Source: Mytilus trossulus
Lineage: Eukaryota; Mollusca; Bivalvia; Mytilida; Mytilidae
DNA: 64,000 nucleotides
Direction: 5' to 3'
NCBI RefSeq assembly: GCF_036588685.1
Contig: NC_086376.1
Span: forward strand, 59,109,166 to 59,173,165
Program-made: the position numbers and the translations under genes
In this document: piece after piece, positions 12,181-23,816 of the stretch
Numbering within the stretch: the stretch's first letter is position 1
How the letters are laid out: each line of letters begins with the position of its first letter
The notes under the pieces: generated by a model
Told to the model about the DNA's origin: nothing
Databases searched by the model: none
Seen by the model: only the letters and a program-made list of their open reading frames with translations

Positions 12181-12829
12181 CAACCTTAACAAGCACATAA
12201 AGAGATCAATTGGTAATTTTGTTTTAATATATGATATCTAAAATATGTAGGAAGGATTGTCTTAGCCACAAACAAAATTCTATTGGAAGTTAATCTTAAC
12301 ATTGTCTTTGGAATACAAATTAAACCATTTTGGTTAGAGACGTCCGGCGATGCATAAATTTGCAAAAACAACTTTCAGTACAAGTAGAAATAGAATTGCA
12401 GATGATATTTAATGAGAAAGTACTAGTTGAAAACAAATTTGAAAGCATGACCATTGAAAAAAATTCAAATTTAAAAAAGATATTTATTCTATTTTATGTT
12501 TAACTTTTAATGGTTTCAATTGTATACATGAATGAACTGCATATTAACAAAACTCATTGTGATTACGTCAACTCATCCAAGAAATAGGTGTCTGGCATAA
12601 GTCCGTTTCAGATTATAATCATAAAGCGAGTACAATAATTAATTCAAGAGCTAAAACATAAGGGATTAATATCATACATTGTATATAGCTTCCATAATTT
12701 GATATCTTCACCTCTGAGGAAAAACAATAAAATTAAAACCAAACAAAATTTCCAGTTTCAAATCGAAGGCGTATTTTTATGTAAAACAATAATCATGCTA
12801 CTAGTAAAGCCAGTTCTATATGACCGTGA

Positions 12830-13530
12830 ATCAACACTCCTTTTATTCTCCAACATTCTCGAACAATGTACTCCTGGTTCATTTTCTTCATCAAACGCCG
12901 AACAATTAGTACTCCTGATTCATTTTCTACATCAAACTCCGACAAAGTGGTACTCTTGTTCAAACTCTACACCAAACTCCATAACAGTGGTACTCCTGGT
13001 TCATTTTCTACATCAATCTAAGAGACAATCATTATAGTACTCCTAGTTCATTTTCTACATCAAACTCTGGTATAAAGGTACTCCTGTTTCAAACTCTTTG
13101 ACTACACCGAACTCAGAAACAATGGTATTTCTGGTTCATGTGCTACATCAATCTCAAAAACAATGGTACTCTTTGTTCATGTTCAAACTCTACACCAAAC
13201 TCCAAAACAATGGTACTCTTGATTTCTTTTGTACATCAAACTCCGAACAAGTAGTACTCATGATTCGTTTTCTACATCAAACTCAGGCATAGAAGTAATC
13301 TCTGTTCATTTTCCACCTCAAATTCCGAAACCATGATAGTAGTGCTCTTGATTAGTATTCCATATTAAACTCCACGAGTCAATGGAACCCTGGTGCATTT
13401 TCTACATCAATCTCCGAAACGATGGTTTACTTGATTTATGTTTATGTCAAACTCCGAAACAAATGAATGGATCGGCAGGTTCAATTTCAACATCAAATTC
13501 TCGAACAGTGTTTCAAACTTCCAAACACAC
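12830..13530. repeat. decayed minisatellite, about 40-nt unit
   Basis: Repeats of GTACTCCTGGTTCATTTTC-TACATCAAACTCCGAAACAA with irregular spacing and many substitutions, about 14 copies. Units vary from roughly 35 to 50 nt. The short ORFs over it (VLLVHFLHQ-type) are translations of the repeat and shift frame between units. Confidence 0.75.
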
Positions 13531-13934
13531 TATCACAGAAATTTAACGGGATAATCAATTTTCAAACACGTGATTCCAGAAAAATTAAGGGCTCATTGAT
13601 TTCTCACACGAGATTCAATACATTTGTGGGATCATAAACTTTCAACACGAGATTCTAGACAAATTAAGAGAAATCAGGATAGGAAACGCAAGCCCTTGAA
13701 TAACTTATCGTCTGAGAGATAAATATTAAAAATGAATTCGATTCTGCAATCTACCTTAACAGCTTAAAAGGGAAGTTTACAGTGGGAAAGCATATGGCTA
13801 CTCTTTTGCCGCCATGTTTAGTTTTCAATCCAATCAGATAGATAATAGATGTAAATATAATTCCTATTTCGTTAATTATTCAGTGAAGGACAAAATCTCT
13901 ATAATAGCGAAAATCATTTTAATGAGCCATGTTT

Positions 13935-14060
13935 AGTTAATAGTTATCAAAGGTACCAGGCTTATAATATAATTTAATACGTCAGACGCGCATTTCGTAT
14001 AATAAGACTCATCAGTGACGCTCAAATCAAAATAGTTAGAAAGCCAAACAAGTACATTTT
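13935..14060 (+). repeat. dispersed repeat (family G)
   Basis: TAGTTATCAAAGGTACCAGG, CAGACGCGCATTTCGT, ATCAGTGACGCTCAAATC and AAGCCAAACAAGTAC, in the same order as at 5108-5225. Confidence 0.7.
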
Positions 14061-14299
14061 TGTTTAGATCAGTAGTTTTTCTCTTTAATATATATATAAA
14101 TGTTCCTTCCTTAGACATAGTTTTGGTATATGCGTTGGCATTCTATTTTATGAAACAAAGCTCGACTAATAGTTTCAATCGTTCGAAAAGTTTGAAAAGA
14201 GGAAGGGTAAGAGTAAAGAGTAGGGACGTGAAATGTTGTATTATTGTAAGAGAAAAGGGGGACGAAAGGGACAGTCAAACTCATATATCTAAAACAAAC

Positions 14300-14640
14300 T
14301 GACATCGCCATGGCTAAAAATGAAAAAGACAAACAAAAACAAAAAATAGTACACATGACACAACATTGGAAACTAAAGAATAAACAACACAAACCCAACC
14401 AAAAACTAGGGGTGATCTCAGGTGCTACGGAAAGGTAAACAGATCCTGCTCCACATGTGGCACCCGTCGTGTTGCTCATGTAATAACAAATCCGGTAAGT
14501 AGTCTAATTCGGTAGGTCACATTCATGAAAGGGAAGGGGATTCTAGTTACGCAACATATCCGATTTCATTTGTGAAACAGTTATAACATAACGGTCAACC
14601 AACTCGTGATGGCGTCCGTAAAATTTAAGAAGGGATTATT
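14300..14640 (+). repeat. dispersed repeat (family B)
   Basis: Second copy of the element at 10435-11010: GGGGTGATCTCAGGTGCTAC, GGTAAACAGATCCTGCTCC, ACATGTGGCACCCGTCGTG and GGTCAACCAACTCGTGATGG. It overlaps a 122-codon minus-strand ORF that I regard as accidental. Confidence 0.65.
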
Positions 14641-16458
14641 GTAGCTAATTGTTACTTGAGGGGAGGTCTTCAACTTTCAGCATATACCAATTCTTTTGAC
14701 TTTTTTTATTTTCCCTAAAGTTCAAAGCAAATGTGGATTCATATAGTAACTTTGATCCCCGGTTTTGACCTCTGTTAAAAAAATGTTAATAATTTGGGAA
14801 GAGGTCTTGGTGCGTAATCTTGATATTTAGCAATATAATATAAACAAGAAGATGTGGTATGATTGCCTAGCTATACCAAAGTTCCGCGTGTGACACATGA
14901 TTTGGTACACCAAAACTAGTATATGCAACCTCAAATGTTAAAATTGTCGTTTTGATTTCCTGACCTCAGAAAATTCTGTTCAACAGAAGAATTGCATTCT
15001 CATCCAATTCTCTTTTTTTCTTGGTTATCGTGTACCATTTTGTACCACCACCCCTCCCCTCCCCTCCCCCAAACAAACCAACACACCCTGTCTCATTAAG
15101 ATTTATTTAGTTTAATCCTATACAGACGCCCTCGCATTTTAATATAATTCTTAAATGACAAGAAATGAAACCGATTCATTTGTAATTTTATATAAAAGAA
15201 AGAGAATGACATACTCAATGGTACGCATAAAACCGTAAAAGCAATAAAATCTTGTTGGATAGACAAAACAATATTCGAAGTCTGGACTGCAAATCAGATT
15301 ATAAAATAAAGACAATTATCTTTAATAAAAGGTGTCAATAAGTGTTTCCTAAAACATAGAGATATTCCGAATTGATGTATGGCGTTCTTGGATGACATCT
15401 TTCAATGGCTGTCTAAAAAGACAGATGACAAACAACAAGTTACATGTAGAAGAGATGTTCTTTATTGTAATTGCCAATGATATTCCATATGTAAATGGAA
15501 ATCGGTGTGTCCCATTATTGAAAATTACAATTATTCTTCTCAAATCAAATTCCCTCGATAGTACTTCTTGTCCCATCCATTTATTCATTTGCCACCGATA
15601 AGTTTCAACAACACAACGAAATGCTTGTTCTACAGGAATTATCATATAAAACTCGAACATAACATACAAGAAAATTAAATTATTCCTTTTTGGTCTTTAG
15701 TGTGATTCAATTGATGTTGTCATAGTTAGAACTGACAATGCCCGGGGATAAGAGGTTGTAAGAGGATATTCTTGATTAAGACAAAAACAGATATTACTAA
15801 CGCACCTACAAATTGTATGCATGCGCCATACGGAATTTATATCCCACATATTCTTAAGTCTTTTATTTTCGAACTTTCGGCTTAACGATATATATTTTTC
15901 AAAATGGAAATTTTATCAGTTTTTTGACACGACAGGTAAGTAAATTAGTACTTAGAGAAATCATATAATTTTTTAACAAAAATTAAAAAATAATGAATTT
16001 TTTTTTCAGAATTAATAAATTATCGTGCATAAAAAGTTTTACCATCGATTCCAACCATCTTGTTAACACTTTTTAATTATGAATAACATGTTAAAGGCAT
16101 AGTATAGTGGACATTTATTGAAAAAAAACGAATTGAAAAAAAAAGAAAATGTCTCTTGGTCGAGTATTTCCAAAGTTGTCCTCTGGTAACTCTAATTCGT
16201 ACTTCTCTTTTTTTTTACTAACAAATTTACAAGTTGTATCCGTTTTCAAAATATGGATTATTAAAATATGTAATGAAGCATATTGATTTAAAACTGTACC
16301 ATTAGTCAAAACTTAAATTACCGTAGGTAGCAACAAATTAACACTTTATAGTAAAATGATATAAAATGGTGATAATCATGTTTCAAGTCATTCGAATAGC
16401 CGCCTGCACTACGGGGGAATTCTCATCATAAATTTTAAATAAGTTTATATTTCTGTCC

Positions 16459-16603
16459 TATATAGTTTGCTCATTTAGCTTTCATTTCATTTTCAAGACC
16501 AATAAAGTGAGACGGCATCCTAATCTTGCACTACCAGACACGTTGTTACACACCATAGAACTGACGAGATTTGACGAGAAAATACAGACCGACCACTTAC
16601 ACA
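16459..16603 (+). promoter_or_regulatory. possible core promoter and 5' UTR of the neuropeptide gene
   Basis: A TATA-like CCTATATAG lies about 145 nt upstream of the ATG, and the sequence between has no acceptor that would clearly mark a separate leader exon. Transcription start near 16490 is a guess. An untranslated exon further upstream cannot be excluded. Confidence 0.25.
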
Positions 16604-16696
16604 ATGGAGAAATTAGTTTTTGGGAGTATTTATTTGCTATCAATGATTTTGGTATGCTTGGCAGACGATGTAACAGACGAAGAATTATTAAAAACG
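16604..16696 (+). CDS. neuropeptide exon 1: signal peptide
   Basis: ATG at 16604 in context ACACAATGG. It encodes 31 residues, with a hydrophobic core YLLSMILVCLA and probable cleavage before DDVTDEELLKT. The donor GTAAAT follows in phase 0. The first 20 residues fit a signal peptide; no other in-frame ATG lies nearby upstream. Confidence 0.88.
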
Positions 16697-19600
16697 GTAA
16701 ATAAACAAGCAAATTATGTATTTTTAATTTATTTTGAACAATTATTTTTCAAATATATATTTGTGTATTTCATTATATTTTGACTGTCACATCCACCGTA
16801 TTTTTTGTATATTAAGAATTTAAATACTTTAATTTCAAGGAAAGCTATCTTAACTTTACGCAATGTTGTATATATTATGTACGCGTCTTTTTATTTTTAG
16901 CCATGGTGTTTTCAGTTTATTTTCAATCCACGTGTTTGACTCTCCCACTGGTATCTTTCGGTCCCTCTTTTAAACTGTTCTTTCGTAAATAAAAAAAAAA
17001 CTACATTCTATTTTTATGTATTATATTATTTCTCAAATATGAAAATTAATAGTCATATTAAAAAAGAAAAAACTCGACATTAAGATTTAAAATAAACTTT
17101 TTTTTTTTTATCAAAGTCGGAACATATTATTTGTCCAAATATATTAACCTGCATTCTCCCCAAGAAGACTCACAAATTGTTGCTGATAGAAAGTATATAG
17201 TGTGGTCATTATAACTTACATTTTAATTGATGACTTTCTTATTACGAATATAACCAAACATAAAATTCAGGCTTTTACCTATACTATGTCTAAAGTGTGA
17301 CTTGGACGAAGAGTTGTCTCATGTACACTCATACCACATCTTCTTATATTTTTTGTAAAATAATAATAATAATAAAAAATGGGGCTCAAACCGAATTTAT
17401 CTAGACTAGAATATCTAAAAACTTTTTTTTGCTTTTTTTTTAGTGTTTGCTTATCAAACGAATATTGTTTCTTCCATAAAACTATAGATGAGTTATTTAA
17501 AAAAAAAATGAATACGAAAACTTACTGAATTGAACGTTAAAAAAATGGAAAACAAAAGTATTCATGTGTGTATACCTCGTGTATTACGACATTTCTCCCT
17601 CTTAACAATCAAATTTCAATTATTCAAACAGCTCGGCAAGCCTCGTCCTTTAAATATTAAAATTTAACTGTTTCGAGTGGAACAATATAGATTCCATCAC
17701 TGCAGCAAGTGTATTACGATGTTTCTCCATTCGAGACAGTTTAATTTTAAAATTTCAAGCGCGCAGCTTGTCGATCGTTTTAAATAATTAAATTCAAACT
17801 GTTGAGAGTGGAGAAATATTGTTATACACGCGTTATAGTGGTGGAATCTAAATTTTTTTCTACTGATTTGTATACTTCCTTTTCAAACATTTGCAGGAAG
17901 TTGTGTTCTTTTTATGTGATGTCATCGGACATGGTCACCTTTTTTTCAGGACGTCACAATACTAGGATATTAAAAAAAATTGAAAAACAGTTTTCTTCAA
18001 ATCAAACTTCAAATAATCATGAGAACAGATATGAAAACGCCTTATAGTTTTTATTTGTCTTGACTTATACCACTTTCGATGGTATCCACTTGACGTGGCT
18101 CTGTACTTATACATCCCGTCATTGTGTTACTGTTCTATAAAAATTTCCGTATTCTTGTCTTTTATATTTGCTTATCCTGACATGTATATGCTTTGCCTAT
18201 ATGCCTTTTTGTGCTTCTCTTTTACATATGACGTGGCTCTGTACTTTTATATTCCGTTTTGTGCATTGTAAATGTTTTTTTTAATATATCTGTTTGTTTC
18301 TATAGTGATTAGATAATCACACAATGTTGACTGCTGTACCCCTATTTGTGACATTTTTTACCAATTATGTCTGTTTGTTTTGTTCACACATCGTTGTCAA
18401 TTTAATGGAATTTTATCATGCGACTGTTATACACGTAAGAGGTTTAGCTAGCTATATAAAACCAGGTGTCTGATTCAGTAGTTGTCTCTTGTTGATGTGG
18501 TTCATACGCGTTTTTCGTTTCTCGTTTTTTATAGAAATTAGTTCGTTGGTTTTTCCGTTTGAATGGTTTTCCACTAGTCATTTTAGGGTCCTTTATAGCT
18601 TGCTGATCGGTGTGAGCCAAGGCTCCGTGTTGATGGTCGTATTTTGATTTCGAATGGTTTTAATTATTTTTAAAAATTGATTCTTGGATAGGAGAGCTGT
18701 ATCATTCGCACTCATATCACATGTTCTTATATATCTTATTAGTCCACCATTTTCTTTACGAAAATGCTCTGTACCAAGTCAGGAATATGACAGTTGTTGT
18801 CGTTTGATGTGTTTGAGCTTTTAATTTTGCCATTTGATAAGGGACTTTCCGTTTTAAATATTCCGGAGTTCAGTATTTTTGTGATTTTACGTTTCACTAG
18901 TGATGAAAAATATGTTTCTCACACCGCTCAAGAAATGTGAAAATAGCACAAAAATTAGAGAAATATCGTAACAGACTTGTTGTAGTGGTGACATCTGTAT
19001 ATATTGTACATGTATATACATTGCTGTTTTAATATTGAAATGCATGTCAATATTTGAGACGAAAAAAGGGGGGGGGGAAGATGAGCTGTCCCAATTGAAT
19101 TCCGTTCTTGTTGAAAATATTATTCGAATTACAAACAAATATTTGATTACTAAATGTGGATTAGTTTAATTTGCTACGTTTAATTCAACATATAATATTA
19201 CTTTTGTGTAAAGGAACTTTATAATTCAACTAATTCGTTATACATCGTTAATTATATATTAAAATACCAATTATTAGCTTTATTTCGATTACTTCGGATC
19301 ATTTTTTTTATTCATCTAATTTACGAGAATAGAATACTACATTCATAAATATATCATTTATTTTTGTAGTGTTACATTTACCATTGGGTATACATGCGCC
19401 TCCTTTTACATAACAATCAAATTAAAAGAACACCTGTCCATATGGTTTGGCAAAATTAGAATGAATCGTTATAGAGAAGGGATAAAATGTCGTTGATATA
19501 TGCAACTTATAACTATATATACGGTCTTTAACGCGGAGCATATTCTAGGCCGCGTATCAGTCTATATATGTTAGGTCCACGCAATGACGAGTGTAAAACA

Positions 19601-22600
19601 AATAAAAAGAGAAAGACAACGGTTTGGTTAATAAACATAATACATGTAAACGAAAAATTACAATAAAAGAAACTTAACGACCGACAAAAAACGTTGTCAG
19701 AAGCCCATTCCTGTTACACCATCGCACCTTAGATTATACCTACGCATTTTAAGGTGACCATCGCACTTTAGCGTGACCATCGCACATTGGCGTGACCATC
19801 TCACTTTAGGGTTTCCATCGCACTTGAGCGTGACCATTGCACATGAGCGTTACCATCGCACATTAGAGTTCAGTACCATCGAAAATTAGAGTCCTACATA
19901 TGCATGCTTGGTCATTCCAGTCCGGACAATATAAATACATGTATATATGTAGACCATACGATATAGGTCTTTTTTTACCATTTTTTCTTCGCAAGTTAGA
20001 CACGCAGCTCGTTATCCGATCCAATATTACTAACAAGTTACTAACTGAAATCATTTATCTTTAAAATATTATCTGAATCTTGGTTTATCTGTCATTTTGC
20101 CTTCGCTAGCCTATAGACAACGCTTAATGCTCAATGTGTATTCTTGCCCCTATTCGTCTTATATAAACGGCAGTTGTTTACGTGCTGTTTCTCTTTTCTA
20201 TGTATATCATGCAGCACGTATACACCACCGGTATAGTAAGATCGTATGAATAATGATAAAAAAAAAATAGTTTGAAATATTCTGATTACTTTTAACAAAT
20301 AAAACACCAAGATAAAGAAAATAAGAGGGTTCAATGTCCGAAGCACATTTAAGTCAAACAGTTGACCTATTTTTTATTGGCTCGTTTATATATTTCATGA
20401 AGTTATTTTCCAAAATTCAACATATTGTGTTTCGTGGGAAAATAGATACTAGTAACAACATTATTATATTTGCATAAAGCATGTAGCCATTTGGTCCTGG
20501 AAATATATGATTCATGCAGACAATGTTTTTTTATTATCATATAGATATAGGAAGATGTGGTGTGAGTGCCAATGAGACAACTCTCCACCCAAATAACAAT
20601 TTATAAAAGTACACCATTATAGGTCAATGTGCTGCTTTCAACACGGAGCCTTGGTTGACACCGAACAACAAGCTATAAAGGGCTAAAACTACTCAAACTC
20701 GTAAATTCAAAGTAAATTTATGAGTTTTGAAGAATGGTTAGCTTATTTTCCTTCTTATTTAAATTGTAGTGAGCGATCCCATTTTTTTAGTGCGTAGATG
20801 GTATACAAATTGTGGGATGGCTATTTTAAATATCTATTTAGTAGTGATTTCATTGTTCATGAAGTAAATAAAAAATAAAATATTCAGGGGATTTATAGTA
20901 ACAAAAGCTACAATAAACAAGGATGCTCTATTGAATTTAACCGTTATTATTCAATTACTCACATGCGTTAATACAAGGCAACACTGTTCAGTTTAAGATT
21001 TGCATATTCAGATTAGATTATCGAAGATCGGGAATAAGAAAGAAAACGGTTTTTTAACAATAAGGATTGAGTAAGGTTAACATATGTACATGTTTTCTAA
21101 TCCATTGCTTTTGTTCTGATTTCTGTAAGTTTAAGTAAAGTGAGATATTGTATATATACGTCAATGAGACCACAATCCAACAATATAAAAAAAAACTCAT
21201 TAGAATGAAAATACAAATAAAAGCGGAGCGTGGACACAATATTTGTATTTTAATCGGATTTCATATTTGAATAAAAGGATTTATGCATATACTTAAAGAG
21301 ACAGCAACCCATGTTGTGCAAATGATCAACGCTAAACTTATTTGATATTTTAACTACAATTCAGTGTCCCAAGGTTTTAGTTTGAACATATTTGTTTATA
21401 GTGGATTAGGTAACAAAATATTACAAATTATTAGACAAGATCTTTTGATCATCATCAAGAACTTGCGGTCATCCAATGTTCAGTACTTCAGTACTTTGAT
21501 TATATATATTACACACAAATTGATTTGGTGGTTCACCTACGATACGAGTCCAAACTCTTGTGACAATTAATAACAGGCTAATAGTCAATAAAAATTAATA
21601 TTCAAATGTTTGCAGGCCAATTTTCGAAGTTCTATTGTTAATAATGCACTACCTCGTATCATAACTGGGAATAAATAGATATGATAAATCTATTATTTAG
21701 AACTGAGACCATAACTTTATAGGGGAAGATAAGTAGATGGCACTACTGTCTGGTATCATACGGGAATTAGGTTGTATCAAAGTCGTCCTCTGGTCGTTCA
21801 CTGGTTATTCGACTGTTCACTTAACTTTTGACGTTGTCGATTTTGTACTTTTGTACTCACGCGGAAGGATATATGAATAACAAATGTACACCGATCACTA
21901 TTTGTTTGTAGTATTTACATTAAGGGATAAGCAATATGAAATGTGACTTTTAAAATAGTAAATGTAGAAAATAGATTAAAAAAACTAATTTTTATTTATA
22001 TTTTGTATAATTCTAATGTTTTTGTTTCGATATGTTGTGGGACTTCATTTAACCGATTTTGACCCTCACCACAATCAAATATGTTGAAAATGTTTTTGAA
22101 ATTTTCTCTTTGTGTGTTAAACTAGTAGTTTTCAGGGTAATTAAAAACTACAATGGGAATTATAAATTCATTGAAATTAAACCTGCATTCTAATATTTTA
22201 AATGAAGTTTTTACTACACATATAAAAAGTGAGATTCAAATTTAACTTTTGAATTCCGACCTCACGTGGCTGCGTATCTGTACATCCCGAACAACCAAAA
22301 CGGACGTCCTTCTTCTTTGCTTAGCTCTAAATAAAGGACAAAAAAAAACATATGACCACTTGTCAATACTCCATTAAACCAGTAAACCCTTTTTTTATTT
22401 AATGAAATATTTTGATCTAATGAAGAAGAAAAAAACATTTCATGACGCGAATGTAGTGTTGTCCACCAATAAGTACATTGCGGTTTTAAAACTGTTGAGC
22501 CAATAAACTGATTCTGTTTTGATACTGCATTATGTGAACCTTAGAGCTTTTGACGTAACGATTGGTCTTTGAAATGAGCGTGACCTAATTCGATGCTGAG

Positions 22601-23782
22601 ACTGTACAGAATAATTCAAAGGAACGGAAATGGACATGTTGACGCCACGTTTGAATTCATTTCTTGATATTCTTTTTGTCTTCCCTAAGAGGGGCTCGCT
22701 AAAGTCATGCTTCAGTGATTCCCTATATAATCAACCAAATTGTTCTCGCAGAACGGGCTCGCCATTAAATTTACACCCAACACTTGAAAATGTAACGTTT
22801 TAAAGAAATTGGGATAGTTTAAACGCGGACCGCGAAGAGGAACCTATAAATCTAACTGTTACACAAAATATATTCAAATCACCTCTTGCTCAACATGGAA
22901 GCTGGCTAAAGGAAACATTGAGTGTAAATAAAGCAAATATTTAGTTGTGTATCTGTTATTTGTACAATTGTTGGCTGATTGTATGATACATGTTTTGATC
23001 CTAATAATTACGTATAAGACAAAGCTTTGAGTTAGAACTATTATTTAAAAATACGGATCCAGTGTCAGATAGACTTTAACAAACAGGATTTATTTTTTTG
23101 AAAGCCAGTAATAATAGAAAAGTCAAGAAAGGTCTATTTCAGCTGTGACTAAAACAGTGTGTCATAGTAACCTGACTCTCAGATACTATAGAAGAGGGTT
23201 TATCTTTTTTTCCCTTTCTTATCGTTAAATGTCGTTAGCAACTACAAAACGTCATTATAGTTTGTATTTTTCAAACGATAAATTATGATTATATTCTCAA
23301 CTCATAATTACGTTCAGAAATTGTATTTTTGTACATAATGATCATGATCGTCTTTTATATTTTAGTTACTAACAGACCCATCAAGGGACAGACTTCGAGA
23401 CATTGTGGATGAAATTTTATTAGATCAAGAAACTCCTTCCCTTGACGCTCTGTTAGAAGCTGACGAACGACAACGGACGTCAGGAAAGAGAATATTTTGT
23501 AACGGGGCCGTCGGTTGTATAAACAGATTTAGACGCAAGAATGAAGATTTGGAAGAACAAATGCCGCTGATTAAAAAGCGTCCTTTCTGCAATGGATTCT
23601 TCGGATGTGGGAATGGGAAACGGTCCTATAATGTACCTGTGATAAGAAATGAACAAAGAAGACCTGAACAGAAAAGGCTTTTCTGTAACATGGGTGGGTG
23701 TGGAAATGGATATGGAAAGAGAACTCTGTATTCTGCTTTACTTGACCGACTTCAACCAGAAGCGGACGACAAAAGCCTTTGA
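16604..23782 (+). CDS. CCAP/conoCAP-type neuropeptide precursor, two coding exons
   Basis: Exons 16604-16696 and 23366-23782 join in phase 0 across a 6.7-kb intron into a complete 169-residue precursor. Residues 1-20 are a signal peptide (MEKLVFGSIYLLSMILVCLA), followed by an acidic spacer. Three loop peptides are bounded by dibasic sites: residues 74-86 IFCNGAVGCINRF, followed by RRK; 104-114 PFCNGFFGCGN, with Gly115-Lys-Arg for amidation; and 136-147 LFCNMGGCGNGY, with Gly148-Lys-Arg. The x-F-C-N-..-G-C core matches arthropod CCAP (PFCNAFTGC) and molluscan conoCAP-type peptides. Three different copies per precursor is the lophotrochozoan arrangement. It would act as a secreted peptide at CCAP-type receptors. 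Oddities: peptide 1 lacks the amidation Gly, and peptide 3 has a ring one residue shorter. AATAAA at 23810 is close to the stop. Confidence 0.93.
17298..17350 (+). repeat. SINE-like dispersed repeat (family A), 3' end only
   Basis: GTGACTTGGACGAAGAGTTG, TCTCATG and CTCATACCACATCTTCTTAT form the conserved end of family A. It lies inside the neuropeptide intron. Confidence 0.6.
17575..17850. repeat. two foldback (MITE-like) elements side by side
   Basis: In 17575-17700 and again in 17705-17850, GTGTATTACGAYRTTTCTCC opens an arm containing CAATCAAATTT or AGACAGTTTAATTTTAAAAT. It is answered by the inverted AAATTYAACTGTT.. GAGTGGA. Centres are GC-rich (GCTCGGCAAGCCTCG; GCGCGCAGCTTGTCGATCG). Related foldbacks lie at 43190-43350 and 48765-48915. 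Confidence 0.55.
18290..18900 (-). repeat. dispersed repeat (family C), interrupted by a family A insertion
   Basis: Family C in inverted orientation occupies 18290-18478 and resumes at 18750-18900 with CCACCATTTTC, AAATGCTCTGTACCAAGTC and ATTCCGGAGTTCAGTATTTT. The two halves together are colinear with the copy at 28940-29250 once the 18479-18749 insert is removed. Confidence 0.65.
18479..18749 (+). repeat. SINE-like dispersed repeat (family A), nested
   Basis: CATACGCGTTTTTCGTTTC, CGTTTGAATGGTTTTCCACT, GTGTGAGCCAAGGCTCCGTG and CTCATATCACATGTTCTTAT, in the family A order seen also at 27590-27840 and 52360-52605. It is inserted in family C. Confidence 0.68.
19710..19890. repeat. 19-nt minisatellite
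   Basis: About eight units of GTGACCATCGCACTTTAGC with substitutions (CGCACATTGGC, CTCACTTTAGG, TGCACATGAGC); the period is 19 nt for the central six units. It lies within the neuropeptide intron. Confidence 0.75.
20540..20700 (-). repeat. SINE-like dispersed repeat (family A)
   Basis: AGGAAGATGTGGTGTGAGTG, CCAATGAGACAACTCTCCAC and ACACGGAGCCTTGG, the reverse complement of the copies at 27590-27840 and 52360-52605. It is truncated. Confidence 0.65.
23366..23782 (+). CDS. neuropeptide exon 2: spacer and three peptides
   Basis: The acceptor TATATTTTAG precedes 23366. The frame continues from exon 1 as LLTDPSRDRLRDIVDEI and runs to TGA at 23780-23782. It carries all three FCN...GC peptides, the KR/RRK/KKR processing sites and a C-terminal segment TLYSALLDRLQ. 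A GTG at 23405 looks like a start only because the exon has no ATG there. Confidence 0.93.
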   Translation, partial: LLTDPSRDRLRDIVDEILLDQETPSLDALLEADERQRTSGKRIFCNGAVGCINRFRRKNEDLEEQMPLIKKRPFCNGFFGCGNGKRSYNVPVIRNEQRRPEQKRLFCNMGGCGNGYGKRTLYSALLDRLQPEADDKSL

Positions 23783-23808
23783 AAATAGGCGCGAAAGATA
23801 ACACTTTT

Positions 23809-23816
23809 AAATAAAA
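23809..23816 (+). promoter_or_regulatory. polyadenylation signal AATAAA
   Basis: AAATAAAA about 28 nt after the neuropeptide stop codon. A second AATAAA at about 24884 could give a longer 3' UTR. Confidence 0.5.

Larger units (their letters stand above)
8697..16500. other. intergenic region, repeats only
   Basis: No supported exon was found. It holds the receptor 3' UTR (to about 8840), dispersed repeats at 10435-11010, 11735-12180, 13935-14060 and 14300-14640, and a decayed minisatellite at about 12830-13530. Open frames up to 122 codons here lie in repeats or show no recognisable protein pattern. Confidence 0.6.

Noticed and set aside
12699-13292. ORFs with repeated FLHQ words
   Set aside because: They are translations of the decayed ~40-nt minisatellite, with frame shifts between units and no start context or splice signals.
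14111-14479. Minus-strand 122-codon Cys/Phe-rich ORF
   Set aside because: It lies within the family B dispersed repeat, and the matching copy at 10435-11010 does not preserve it.
15349-15669. Minus-strand 106-codon ORF
   Set aside because: No recognisable domain, no paired exons, and composition typical of AT-rich random sequence; I could not support it.
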